A stretch of 40,433 bases of DNA from Streptomyces adustus (GTDB lineage: Bacteria > Actinomycetota > Actinomycetes > Streptomycetales > Streptomycetaceae), in NCBI RefSeq assembly GCF_009377175.1, contig NZ_VJZD01000063.1:1-40433 (forward strand), in the 5' to 3' direction. Position 1 is the first letter of the stretch. The number at the start of each line of letters is the position of its first letter. Below are positions 8,618 through 18,027 of the stretch, one piece after another. A model generated the notes under the pieces. The model searched no databases. It saw nothing but the letters and a program-made list of their open reading frames with translations, and was not told the DNA's origin. Both the position numbers and the translations under genes were made by a program.

Positions 8618-10501
8618 TCAGCCGGCCTCCCGCACCCGGTCCAACGGCAGCCACAGCACGGTGTGCGCCAGGTCGGTGGTCGGGGTGTCCGCGGACGCGG
8701 CGTCGGCGATCTCCGCGTCGCTCAGCGCACGGTCCCGGACCCGGACGTCGTCGAGCGCGCCGGTGAAGAACTCCCGGCCGTCCATGCGCTGGCCGAGGTG
8801 CACGCCGAACGGCGAGTTCCGGCTCACCGAACCGGTCACGTCGGCCACGGCCGACTGTGCGTCGTCGACGAAGAGCGTCAGCCGGCCGCCGCCGCGGCGC
8901 AGCGTCACCCGGTGCCAGCGGCCGTCGTCGAAGGCGCCGGTGACGCTCACGGCCGCGGACCGTACGGCCATCGCCCCGTCCCGCACGGTGATCAGGGCGC
9001 GCACCCGGTCGCTCGCGGGCTCCGCGCGCAGCCAGACCTGCGGCTGGGTGGTCCCCACGCCCCCCATCCACAGCAGCGGCTGCTCACCGGTGGCGGCGGT
9101 GGAGCGGAACCACAGGGAGGCGGTGAAGTCCTTCGTGCCGAGCGGGAGCCGGTCGCTGTAGGGCAGCCGTACGCCGTCGTCGGCGCCGTCGAACGACAGC
9201 GCGCCGCCGCGCATCCCGTCGCTCACCCGGGCGCCGCCGAGCACGGTCGCGGGTGCGGCGCCCGGGGCGAGGTCGATGGTGGTCGGGTCCGGGCCGCGGC
9301 GCGGCACGAGCCAGTCCTCGGTGAAGCGGGCGAAGCGGATCTCGTCGCGGGCGTCGACGGCGCCGCCCTCGTACAGCAGGCCGACGGTGTCCCGGTCGAC
9401 CCGGGTGAGATCGGAGTAGCCGGAGAAGTCCGTGGTGACGGTGGTGCCGCGGTCCAGGCTGTCCCAGGTGCGGCCACCGTCCCAGGAGGAGCGGATCATC
9501 ATCCCGCGGCGGCGGTCGGGGTCGCCGGGGCAGGCCAGCAGCAGGCGCAGGCCCAGCCGGAGGGTCGAGCACTGCACCTGGGGCGCGTAGAGGTCGGGCA
9601 GGTCGTGGAACGGGGCGGTGAAGCTGTCGCCTCCGTCGCGGCTGACCGCCTGGGTGCGGTGGCCGAGATCGGTGCCGTCCTGCTCCCGGCCGCTGACCAG
9701 CACGGCACCGTCGATCAGCTCGGTGAGGGTCAGTTCTGAGGGCTTCTGGCGGAAGGTGCCGTCCTCGGCGACCGGCCAGGAGTCGACGGCGCCGGGGCGC
9801 CAGTGCTCGCCGCCGTCGTCGCTGACGACGAGTGCCGCGTGGTCGGCGGTGACCCGGCTGCCGTTCCAGGTCTCGGTGTTGACGCCGAGGACGAGCCGGC
9901 CGGCGTGCCGGCCGCGGGTGAGCTGGATGCCGTGCACCGGGCCGGTCGCGTACCAGGAGTTCCAGTTCGCGGGCAGGATCTCGGAGCTCAGGTCGCGCGG
10001 CGCGGACCAGGTCAGACCGTCGTCGTCGCTGTACTGGAGATGCGGGGTGCGGTCGCAGGGGACGGCGCAGCCGGCGCTGTCCGTACGTCCGGTGTTGTAG
10101 GTCTCCGCCAGCAGGATGCGGCCGGTCTCGCGGTCCACGATCGGCGCGGGATTGCCGTGGGTGTCGCCGCCGCCCTCGTTGACGACCTGGAGCGGGCCCC
10201 AGGTGCGCCCGCCGTCGGTGGAGCGCTTGAGCACGATGTCTATGTCGGCCGCGTCACCGCAGTTGAGGACCCGTCCTTCGGCGAACGCCAGCAGTGTGCC
10301 GTCCGTGGTGGTGACGATCGCCGGGATCCGGAAGCAGGCGTACCCGGGGTCCTGGGACGCCTTGAACAGCACCTGCTGCCCGAACTCCGGGTCGGCCGCC
10401 GCCGGCCGGGCGTGCGCGGGGCCCGGCAGCCCGAGCAGCGCGACGGTGGTCGACGCCGTGACGAGGGTGGATCTCAGGCGGGTACGAAGACTTGACGGCA
10501 T
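8618..10501 (-). CDS. Secreted exo-alpha-sialidase (BNR-repeat neuraminidase) with C-terminal LamG-like domain
   Basis: This 627-residue protein has a signal peptide (residues 1-31: Arg-rich start, a hydrophobic core ending in LLGLPGPAHA). The catalytic six-bladed propeller spans about 40-385 and shows the FRIP motif at 57-60, whose Arg is one of the sialate-binding arginines. Five Asp-boxes are seen: STDGGRTWG, SDDDGLTWS, SDDGGEHWR, SRDGGDSFT and SWDGGRTWD. Residues about 430-605 form a concanavalin/LamG-like domain (DFTASLWFRS, DGRWHRVTLRRGGGRLTLFVDD), a likely carbohydrate-binding module. An upstream in-frame ATG would add 37 residues encoded by the 16-bp leader array; the ATG at 10501 is preferred because it gives a clean signal peptide. 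The enzyme would release terminal sialic acid outside the cell. Confidence 0.92.
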   Translation of the reverse strand: MPSSLRTRLRSTLVTASTTVALLGLPGPAHARPAAADPEFGQQVLFKASQDPGYACFRIPAIVTTTDGTLLAFAEGRVLNCGDAADIDIVLKRSTDGGRTWGPLQVVNEGGGDTHGNPAPIVDRETGRILLAETYNTGRTDSAGCAVPCDRTPHLQYSDDDGLTWSAPRDLSSEILPANWNSWYATGPVHGIQLTRGRHAGRLVLGVNTETWNGSRVTADHAALVVSDDGGEHWRPGAVDSWPVAEDGTFRQKPSELTLTELIDGAVLVSGREQDGTDLGHRTQAVSRDGGDSFTAPFHDLPDLYAPQVQCSTLRLGLRLLLACPGDPDRRRGMMIRSSWDGGRTWDSLDRGTTVTTDFSGYSDLTRVDRDTVGLLYEGGAVDARDEIRFARFTEDWLVPRRGPDPTTIDLAPGAAPATVLGGARVSDGMRGGALSFDGADDGVRLPYSDRLPLGTKDFTASLWFRSTAATGEQPLLWMGGVGTTQPQVWLRAEPASDRVRALITVRDGAMAVRSAAVSVTGAFDDGRWHRVTLRRGGGRLTLFVDDAQSAVADVTGSVSRNSPFGVHLGQRMDGREFFTGALDDVRVRDRALSDAEIADAASADTPTTDLAHTVLWLPLDRVREAG

Positions 10502-10532
10502 GGTGCGACCTGCCCTTCGTGCGTCTCGACAT

Positions 10533-10612
10533 CCGGCGGTCCGGACGTCCGAAGGTCTGGACATCTGGAGGTCCGGACGACCGGAGGTCCGGACGACCGG
10601 AGGTCTGGACAT
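10533..10612. repeat. Five tandem copies of a 16-bp unit in the sialidase leader
   Basis: The units start at 10533, 10549, 10565, 10581 and 10597, with consensus CCGGAGGTCCGGACGA. Most contain the 8-bp palindrome GTCCGGAC (or GTCTGGAC). The array lies between the predicted transcription start (about 10631) and the sialidase ATG, so it is probably transcribed as part of the 5' leader. Confidence 0.9.
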
Positions 10613-10637
10613 CCCATGTCCAAGGGGCGTGCAGCAG

Positions 10638-10667
10638 ACGTTAGTTGGGGCCTTCGGGGCCCGACAA
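10638..10667 (-). promoter_or_regulatory. Candidate sialidase promoter
   Basis: On the minus strand TTGTCG (10667-10662) and TAACGT (10643-10638) are separated by 18 bp, matching a vegetative -35/-10 pair. Transcription would start near 10631, giving a leader of about 130 bases that contains the tandem array. Confidence 0.5.
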
Positions 10668-10718
10668 GGAGCGTGCGTCAGGGGATCGGGGCGACTTTTG
10701 TACGTATTCGGCCACCGG

Positions 10719-10793
10719 ATATCGTTGGGGTCCCCAATGATATCGTTGGGAGCGCCAACGGTATCGTCGTATCATTGGGAAGTCCAATGAATC
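10719..10793. promoter_or_regulatory. Three consecutive 25-bp palindromic operators upstream of the MarR gene
   Basis: Three related inverted repeats lie at 10719-10743, 10740-10764 and 10769-10793. The half-sites are ATATCGTTGGG / CCCAATGATAT, ATATCGTTGGG / CCAACGGTAT and GTATCATTGGG / CCAATGAATC. Centres one and two are 21 bp apart (two helical turns) and share four bases; the third is 29 bp further on and covers the -35 of the MarR gene. This is the expected arrangement for autorepression by a MarR dimer. Confidence 0.8.
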
Positions 10794-10804
10794 GTGGCTA
10801 GGCT
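10775..10804 (+). promoter_or_regulatory. Candidate promoter for a leaderless MarR transcript
   Basis: TTGGGA (10775-10780) and TAGGCT (10799-10804) are separated by 18 bp. Initiation about seven bases downstream would fall at the A of the ATG at 10811, and no ribosome-binding site is visible. The mRNA is therefore probably leaderless. The -35 is inside the third palindrome. Confidence 0.55.
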
Positions 10805-10810
10805 GCGTTC

Positions 10811-11251
10811 ATGTCCGAAGCCCCGATCCCCGTGATCCGCGCCCTGCCCAGCTGGATCCTCGGCCGCGCCGCCGCCCGCGGCCGGGCGCTGGTCGCCGAG
10901 GCGCTCGCGGCCGAGGGCGTGAAGATGTGGCACCACGTGGTGCTGTCGGCCGTCCGGGACCTCGCCCCGGTCGCCCAGGCGGACCTGGGCCGCGGTGTCG
11001 GACTCGACCCCAAGGACCTGGTGGGCGTCCTCAACGACCTCCAGGCGCAGGGCCTGATCGTCCGCGAGCCGGATCCGAGGGACCGCCGCAAGAACGCCGT
11101 GTCGCTCACCCCGCGGGGTGAGGAGCTGCTGCTGCGCTGCGAGGACGCGGCACGGGCGGCGAACGAGGTACTGCTCGCGCCCCTTCCACCGGCCGAACGC
11201 GACCGGTTCACCGCCCTGCTGGTCCGCGTGGCCGACGGCCCGGACGAGTGA
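10811..11251 (+). CDS. MarR-family transcriptional regulator
   Basis: This 146-residue winged helix-turn-helix protein has its recognition-helix region at about residues 55-85 (ADLGRGVGLDPKDLVGVLNDLQAQGLI) and a classic MarR wing, EPDPRDRRKNAVSLTPRGEELL. N- and C-terminal helices would form the dimerisation interface. Three adjacent palindromes cover its promoter, so autoregulation is very likely. The divergent sialidase promoter is about 50 bp from the first palindrome, so the sialidase could be a second target. The effector is unknown; MarR ligands are often phenolic or aromatic, or oxidants. The ATG at 10811 appears to coincide with the transcription start. Confidence 0.92.
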   Translation: MSEAPIPVIRALPSWILGRAAARGRALVAEALAAEGVKMWHHVVLSAVRDLAPVAQADLGRGVGLDPKDLVGVLNDLQAQGLIVREPDPRDRRKNAVSLTPRGEELLLRCEDAARAANEVLLAPLPPAERDRFTALLVRVADGPDE

Positions 11252-11293
11252 TGACGGCACGACGGTGAGGTGACCGGGGCCGAGCCGGTCCGA

Positions 11294-11344
11294 GGCGGGG
11301 CCCCTGCGGCGCAGGGGGCGCTCCCCGCCGGCCGGGGCCCCGCC
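11294..11344. terminator. Bidirectional terminator between MarR and fdhD
   Basis: Perfect 11-bp arms GGCGGGGCCCC (11294-11304) and GGGGCCCCGCC (11334-11344) lie between the convergent MarR and fdhD genes, with a 29-base loop that has internal pairing. Confidence 0.6.
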
Positions 11345-11365
11345 GCCGTGCCGCGGGGAGCCGGG

Positions 11366-12214
11366 TCAGCCCTGGGCGGCCGCGGCCCGCAGGGCGATCC
11401 GGTCCTCGCCCGCGTACACGTTCATGGAGCTGCCCCGCAGGAAACCCACCAGGGTCAGGCCGGTCTCCGCGGCCAGGTCCACCGCCAGCGACGACGGCGC
11501 CGAGACCGCCGCCAGCATCGGTATCCCCGCCATCACCGCCTTCTGCGCCAGCTCGAAGGAGGCCCGGCCCGAGACCAGCAGTATCGAACGCGACAACGGC
11601 AGATCACCGCTCTGGAGGGCGCGGCCGACCAGCTTGTCGACGGCGTTGTGCCGACCCACGTCCTCGCGGATGTCGACCAGCTCCCCGTCCTCGGTGAACA
11701 GGGCCGCCGCGTGCAGACCCCCGGTCCGGTCGAACACCCGCTGGGCCGCGCGCAGCCGGTCGGGGAGGCTCGCGAGCAGACCGGGGTCCACCCGGACCGG
11801 GGGAGTGTCGGCGATCGGGAAACGGGCCGTCGTACGCACCGCGTCCAGGCTCGCCTTGCCGCACAGCCCGCACGACGACGTCGTGTAGACGTTGCGCTCC
11901 AGGGTGATGTCGGGCAGGACCACCTCCGGCGCCGTCCGCACGTCCACCACGTTGTAGGTGTTGGAACCGTCGGCCGTGGCCCCCGCGCAGTACACGATGT
12001 TCTGGAGGTCGGACGCGGCGGCCAGCACGCCCTCGCTCACCAGGAACCCCGCGGCCAGCGCGAAGTCGTCCCCCGGTGTGCGCATGGTGATGGCCAGCGG
12101 CCTGCCGTTGAGCCTGATCTCCAGCGGTTCCTCGGCGACGAGCGTGTCGGGCCGGCTGGAGACCACCCCGTCCCGGATACGGATCACCTTGCGTCGTTCC
12201 GTGACTCGTCCCAT
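11366..12214 (-). CDS. fdhD: Formate dehydrogenase accessory sulfurtransferase FdhD
   Basis: This 282-residue protein transfers sulfur from the cysteine desulfurase to the Mo-bis-MGD cofactor of formate dehydrogenase, which is required for activity. Family marks are the N-terminal EEPLEIRLNGRPLAITMRTPGDDFALAAGFLVSEGV (in the order usual for FdhD), the CGLCG motif carrying the sulfur-transferring cysteines (about residues 113-117), DVGRHNAVDKLVG, and VSGRASFELAQKA near the C terminus. It is the last gene of the formate dehydrogenase operon, seven bases after the iron-sulfur subunit gene. Its presence confirms that the upstream molybdoenzyme is a formate dehydrogenase rather than a nitrate reductase or similar. 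Confidence 0.97.
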   Translation of the reverse strand: MGRVTERRKVIRIRDGVVSSRPDTLVAEEPLEIRLNGRPLAITMRTPGDDFALAAGFLVSEGVLAAASDLQNIVYCAGATADGSNTYNVVDVRTAPEVVLPDITLERNVYTTSSCGLCGKASLDAVRTTARFPIADTPPVRVDPGLLASLPDRLRAAQRVFDRTGGLHAAALFTEDGELVDIREDVGRHNAVDKLVGRALQSGDLPLSRSILLVSGRASFELAQKAVMAGIPMLAAVSAPSSLAVDLAAETGLTLVGFLRGSSMNVYAGEDRIALRAAAAQG

Positions 12215-12221
12215 GTCCTGA

Positions 12222-13078
12222 TCAGCCCCGGTTCTGTACGTGCTGGTAGCCGAAACGGCCCTTGATGCAGAGGTTGCCGTGGGTCACCGGGTTGTCGTGC
12301 GGCGAGGTGACCTTGACGATCTCATTGTCCTGCACGTGCAGGGTCAGGTTGCAGCCCACACCGCAGTACGCGCACACCGTCGTCGTCGCGGTCTGCGCCG
12401 ACTCGTCCCAGGTACCCGCCGCCCGCATGTCGAACTCGGACTTGAAGGACAGGGCCCCCGTGGGGCACACCTCGATGCAGTTGCCGCAGTACACACAGGC
12501 GGAGTCGGTGAGCGGCGCGTCGTGCTCGACCGCGATCCGGGCGTCGAATCCGCGGCCGGAGACAGAGATGGCGAAAGTGTTCTGCCACTGGTCGCCGCAG
12601 GCGTCCACGCACTTGTAGCACAGGATGCACTTGTCGTAGTCGCGCACGTACAGCTCGTTGTCGACCCTCGGTTCCTCGCCCAGCCGGGCCGCGTCGGGGC
12701 CGAAGCGGTCCGGCCGCGCCCCGTAGTCCTCGATCCACTCGGCCGCCCGCGGGGTCGTCGACAGGTCGACCGAGGAGGCGAGCAGCTCCAGGACGATCTT
12801 CCGGCTGTGCCGGGCGCGCTCGCTGTCGGTGCGCACCTCCATCCCCGGCTCCGCCTTGCGCGAGCAGGCCGGCACCAGGGTGCGCGAGCCGGCCACCTCC
12901 ACGACGCAGACCCGGCAGGCGTTCTTCGGGGTGAGGGTGTCGCCCTGGCAGAGCGTCGGCACGTCCTTCCCGGCCGCCCGGCAGGCGTCCAGCAGGGTCG
13001 AGCCCTCGGGCGCCCGCACCGGCTCCCCGTCGAGGGTGAACTCCAGCAGCCGGCGGGGGATCCCCAGCGGTGTCACGG

Positions 13079-13082
<4 letters not shown>
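12222..13082 (-). CDS. Formate dehydrogenase iron-sulfur subunit: NuoG/HoxU-like N terminus fused to the Fe4S4 domain of the catalytic subunit
   Basis: This 286-residue protein carries electron-transfer clusters between the Mo site and the diaphorase subunit. Residues 10-90 are a [2Fe-2S] ferredoxin domain (Cys45, 56, 59, 73). Next comes the NuoG-type His/Cys region, then two [4Fe-4S] motifs, CILCYKCVDAC and CVYCGNCIEVCPTGAL. Residues about 237-286 (CAYCGVGCNLTLHV ... GNLCIKGRFG) are the molybdopterin-oxidoreductase Fe4S4 domain that normally begins the catalytic chain. The protein ends there, so it equals the front of an FdsA-type alpha subunit encoded as its own gene. The ATG at 13082 overlaps the upstream stop (ATGA), so translation is coupled; a longer start at 13127 would lie inside the upstream gene. 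Confidence 0.93.
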
Positions 13083-14917
<1,835 letters not shown>

Positions 14918-14923
14918 GTCACC

Positions 14924-16837
14924 TCACTGGGTCGCAACCGGGAGCTTCTCGATCCGGATCGCCGACGCCTTGAACTCCGCCGTCCCCGCGATCGGGCAGT
15001 TCGCCTCGATCGTCAGCCGGTTGGTGTCCACCTCGTCGGGAAAGTGCATGGTCATGAAGGCCAGCCCGGGGCGCAGCGCGGGGTCGATCCACACCGGCGC
15101 GACGACCGCGCCGCGCCGCGAGGACACCTTGACCTCCTCGCCGACCACGACCCCGTGCCGCTCGGCGTCCTCCGGGCACAGCTCCACGTATTCGCCGCGC
15201 CGCAGCGGGGAGGCGAAGCCCCCGCTCTGCACACCGGTGTTGTACGAGTCGAGCCGCCGCCCGGTGGTCAGCCGGATCGGGTACTCCTCGTCGGTGAGGT
15301 CGACCGGCGGATCGTGCCGCACCAGCCCGAACGGGGCCGCCATCCCGCGCCTCGCCGGGTCCTTCTCCCACAACCGGCCGTGCAGATAAGTCGGTTCGAG
15401 CCGGTCGGTGCTGGGGCAGGGCCACTGGATGCCCTGGTGCTCGACGAGCCGGTCGTACGTCATCCCGTAGTGGTCCGGGGAGACCGAGCGCAGCTCGTTC
15501 CACACCGCCTCGGAGTCGGCGTACTTCCAGTCGTGGCCGAGCCGGACCGCCAGGTCGCAGAGGATGTCGATGTCCTCGCGGGCCTCGCCGGGCGGGGTGA
15601 CGGCCCGGCGCACCCGCTGGACCCGCCGCTCGCTGTTGGTGGTCGTGCCCTCGGTCTCCGCCCAGCCCGCCGTGGCGGGCAGTACGACGTCCGCCAGCTC
15701 GGCCGTGCGGGTCAGGAAGATGTCCTGTACGACGAGGAAGTCCAGGGCGCGCAGCCGCCGTTCGGCCTGCTCGCTGTCGGCCTCCGACTGGGCGGGGTTC
15801 TCGCCGATGCAGTAGACCGCCTTGAGCGTGCCCTCCTCCATCGCCTCGAACATCTCGGTGAGGTTCAGCCCGTAGTGCGGCTGGATCACCGTGTTCCAGG
15901 CCGACTCGAACTTCAGTCGGGTGTCCGGGTCGAGGATGTCCTGGAAGCCGGGCAGGCGGTTGGGGATGGCGCCCATGTCGCCGCCGCCCTGCACGTTGTT
16001 CTGGCCGCGCAGCGGCTGCAACCCGGCTCCCCAGCGGCCGACCTGACCGGTGATCAGGGAGAGGTTGATCAGGGCGCGGACGTTGTCGGTGCCGTTGTGG
16101 TGCTCGGTGATGCCGAGGGTCCAGCACAGCTGGGCGCGCTCGGCGCGGGCGTAGGCGTGCGCCAACTCCCTTATTGCGGCGGCCGGTACGCCCGTCACTT
16201 TCTCCGCAAGCGACAGCGTCCAGGGCTCGACGAGCGCCTTGTACTCCTCGAAGCCGGTCGTCGCCCGCTCGATGAACGCCTCGTTGGCCAGCCCCGCGTG
16301 GATGATCTCCCGGCCGATCGCGTGCGCCATCGGGATGTCCGTGCCGACGTTCAGCCCGAGCCAGCTCTCCGCCCACTCGGCGGTGGAGGTGCGGCGCGGG
16401 TCGACGGTGTACATCCGGGCGCCGTTGCGGATCCCCTTCAGCACGTGCTGGAAGAAGATCGGGTGCGCGAAGCGGGCGTTGGAGCCCCACATCACGATGA
16501 CGTCGGTGTGCTCGATCTCCTCGTACGAGGACGTGCCGCCGCCGGAGCCGAAGGCGGCCGACAGGCCCGCCACGCTCGGGGCGTGACAGGTGCGGTTGCA
16601 GGAGTCGACGTTGTTGGTGCCCATGACGACCCGGGCGAACTTCTGGGCCACGTAGTTCATCTCGTTGGTCGCGCGGGCGCAGGAGAACATCCCGAACGCG
16701 TCGCGGTTGCGGTCCAGGCCGCGGGCCGTCCGGTCCAGGGCCTCCTCCCAGCTCGCCTGCCGGAAGGGCGCGTCACGGGAGTCCCGGACCAGGGGGTGGG
16801 TCAGCCGGGTGTAGGTCTTCTGCTGCCGTTTCCTCAT
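14924..16837 (-). CDS. Formate dehydrogenase catalytic (Mo-bis-MGD) subunit lacking the N-terminal Fe4S4 domain
   Basis: This 637-residue molybdopterin oxidoreductase oxidises formate to CO2. The motif NNVDSCNRTCHAPSVAGL (from residue 75) places Cys84 as the Mo ligand, where other formate dehydrogenases have Sec or Cys, followed by the conserved His85. The MGD-binding segments VMWGSNARFAHPIFF, GQVGRWGAGLQPLRGQNNVQGGGDMG and the C-terminal Asp-decarboxylase-like domain (LTTGRRLDSYNTGVQSGG) are all there. The chain starts at MRKRQQKTYTRLTHPL, just past where the Fe4S4 domain should be; that domain is instead encoded two genes downstream. The ATG overlaps the stop of the upstream reductase gene (ATGA at 16837-16834), so a longer start is excluded. 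Confidence 0.95.
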   Translation of the reverse strand: MRKRQQKTYTRLTHPLVRDSRDAPFRQASWEEALDRTARGLDRNRDAFGMFSCARATNEMNYVAQKFARVVMGTNNVDSCNRTCHAPSVAGLSAAFGSGGGTSSYEEIEHTDVIVMWGSNARFAHPIFFQHVLKGIRNGARMYTVDPRRTSTAEWAESWLGLNVGTDIPMAHAIGREIIHAGLANEAFIERATTGFEEYKALVEPWTLSLAEKVTGVPAAAIRELAHAYARAERAQLCWTLGITEHHNGTDNVRALINLSLITGQVGRWGAGLQPLRGQNNVQGGGDMGAIPNRLPGFQDILDPDTRLKFESAWNTVIQPHYGLNLTEMFEAMEEGTLKAVYCIGENPAQSEADSEQAERRLRALDFLVVQDIFLTRTAELADVVLPATAGWAETEGTTTNSERRVQRVRRAVTPPGEAREDIDILCDLAVRLGHDWKYADSEAVWNELRSVSPDHYGMTYDRLVEHQGIQWPCPSTDRLEPTYLHGRLWEKDPARRGMAAPFGLVRHDPPVDLTDEEYPIRLTTGRRLDSYNTGVQSGGFASPLRRGEYVELCPEDAERHGVVVGEEVKVSSRRGAVVAPVWIDPALRPGLAFMTMHFPDEVDTNRLTIEANCPIAGTAEFKASAIRIEKLPVATQ

Positions 16838-17805
16838 GCGGCGCTCCTCAGCGCGAGCAGGTCCGAGATGGCGTGCACGGTGCGCAAGGTGGGCACCGGC
16901 ACGCCGGTGATCTCCGCCAGCTCGACGACGGCGGCGAGCAGCACGTCGAGCTCCAGCGGTTTGCCGCGCTCCAGGTCCTGGAGCGTGGAGGTGCGGTGGT
17001 CGCCGACGCGTTCCGCGCCCGCGAGCCGGCGTTCGATGGAGACGCCGACCTCGCAGCCGAGCGCGCGGGCGACCGAGAGCGTCTCGCGCATCATCGTCTC
17101 GATGACCTCGCGGGTGCCGCCGTGCCGGCACATCTGCCGCATGGTGGCGCGGGCGAGCGCGCTGATCGGGTTGAAGGAGATGTTGCCGAGCAGCTTGAGC
17201 CAGATGTCGTTGCGCAGGTCCGGCTCGACCGGGCACTTCAGCCCGCCCGCCCGCATGGTCTCGGAGAAGGCCAGACAGCGTGCCGAGACGCTCCGGTCCG
17301 GCTCGCCGATCGAGAACCGGGTGCCTTCCAGATGCCGTACGACACCGGGGGCTTCGAGCTCGGTCGCCGCGTAGACCACGCAGCCGACGGCCCGTTCGGG
17401 CGCGAGCACCGCACTGACCGCGCCTGCCGGGTCCACGCTCTCGACGCGGTGGCCGTCGTAGCGGCCGCCGTGCCGGTGGAAGTACCACCAGGGGATCCCG
17501 TTCTGGGCGGCCACGACCGCCGTGGTGCCGTGCAGCAGCGGCTCGATCAGCGGCCCGCACGCCGCGTACGAGTTGGCCTTGAGGCCGAGGAAGACGTAGT
17601 CGGCCGGGCCGACTTCGGCCGGGTCGTCGGTGGCGTGCGTGCGGGCGGTGAAGTCGCCGCGCGGGCTGAGCACTTGGACGCCGTGCCGCCTCATGGCCGC
17701 CAGATGCGGTCCACGGGCGATGAGGTGCACGTCGGCGCCGGCGCGGTGGAGCGCGGCACCGACGTAGGCGCCGATCGCACCGGCGCCGAGGACTGCGACT
17801 TTCAC
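16834..17805 (-). CDS. Ketopantoate-reductase-family protein (PanE/ApbA fold), candidate oxalyl-CoA reductase
   Basis: This 323-residue protein begins MKVAVLGAGAIGAYVGAAL, the Rossmann NADP-binding motif of 2-dehydropantoate 2-reductases. It continues with the family's C-terminal helical domain, including RNDIWLKLLGNISFNPISAL, whose Lys is the catalytic residue. It starts at GTG 17805 with GGAG nine bases upstream and is the first gene of the formate dehydrogenase operon, overlapping the next gene by four bases. Pantothenate synthesis has no obvious link to this context. Methylobacterium extorquens uses a ketopantoate-reductase homologue named PanE2 to reduce oxalyl-CoA to glyoxylate, and the location here among oxalate genes makes the same role plausible (inference). 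A true ketopantoate reductase is the alternative. Confidence 0.85.
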   Translation of the reverse strand: MKVAVLGAGAIGAYVGAALHRAGADVHLIARGPHLAAMRRHGVQVLSPRGDFTARTHATDDPAEVGPADYVFLGLKANSYAACGPLIEPLLHGTTAVVAAQNGIPWWYFHRHGGRYDGHRVESVDPAGAVSAVLAPERAVGCVVYAATELEAPGVVRHLEGTRFSIGEPDRSVSARCLAFSETMRAGGLKCPVEPDLRNDIWLKLLGNISFNPISALARATMRQMCRHGGTREVIETMMRETLSVARALGCEVGVSIERRLAGAERVGDHRTSTLQDLERGKPLELDVLLAAVVELAEITGVPVPTLRTVHAISDLLALRSAA

Positions 17806-17881
17806 TTCGGAACGCTCCGTTCGGTCGAGGGAGTACCGCGGAGGTGGGGAAGACGTCGACGCCGCACACTATGTCGACGAA

Positions 17882-17897
17882 ATATTGTCTACAGTAT
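17882..17897. promoter_or_regulatory. Candidate GntR operator in the fdh / OFA divergent promoter region
   Basis: ATATTGTCTACAGTAT is a near-palindrome (six of eight pairs). On the minus strand it reads ATACTGTAGACAATAT and shares ACTGTAGAC with the site upstream of the GntR gene and ACTGTA with the site upstream of the oxalyl-CoA decarboxylase gene. It lies 77 bases upstream of the reductase start and 130 bases upstream of the antiporter start. Confidence 0.6.
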
Positions 17898-18027
17898 GGA
17901 GGATGCCTCGACAAGGGGTCGCGTCGTGCTCTGTCCCGACCGCTCGGCGCAGCCTGGATACCGTTCACCGCATACGGTCGACCCGACCGCTTCTCAACTC
18001 CCGTGCCCCTGCCTACCGTCCGGGATC

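Larger units (their letters stand above)
10502..10810. other. Divergent regulatory region between sialidase and MarR genes
   Basis: This 309-base region contains no gene. From left to right it holds a five-copy 16-bp tandem array in the sialidase leader, a candidate sialidase promoter, and a block of three palindromes that overlaps the MarR gene promoter. Each part is listed separately. Confidence 0.8.

Noticed and set aside
16873..18027. In-frame extension of the first antiporter upstream of its ATG.
   Set aside because: It is antisense to the ketopantoate-reductase-like gene and crosses the divergent promoter region; the antiporter has a normal N terminus at 18028.
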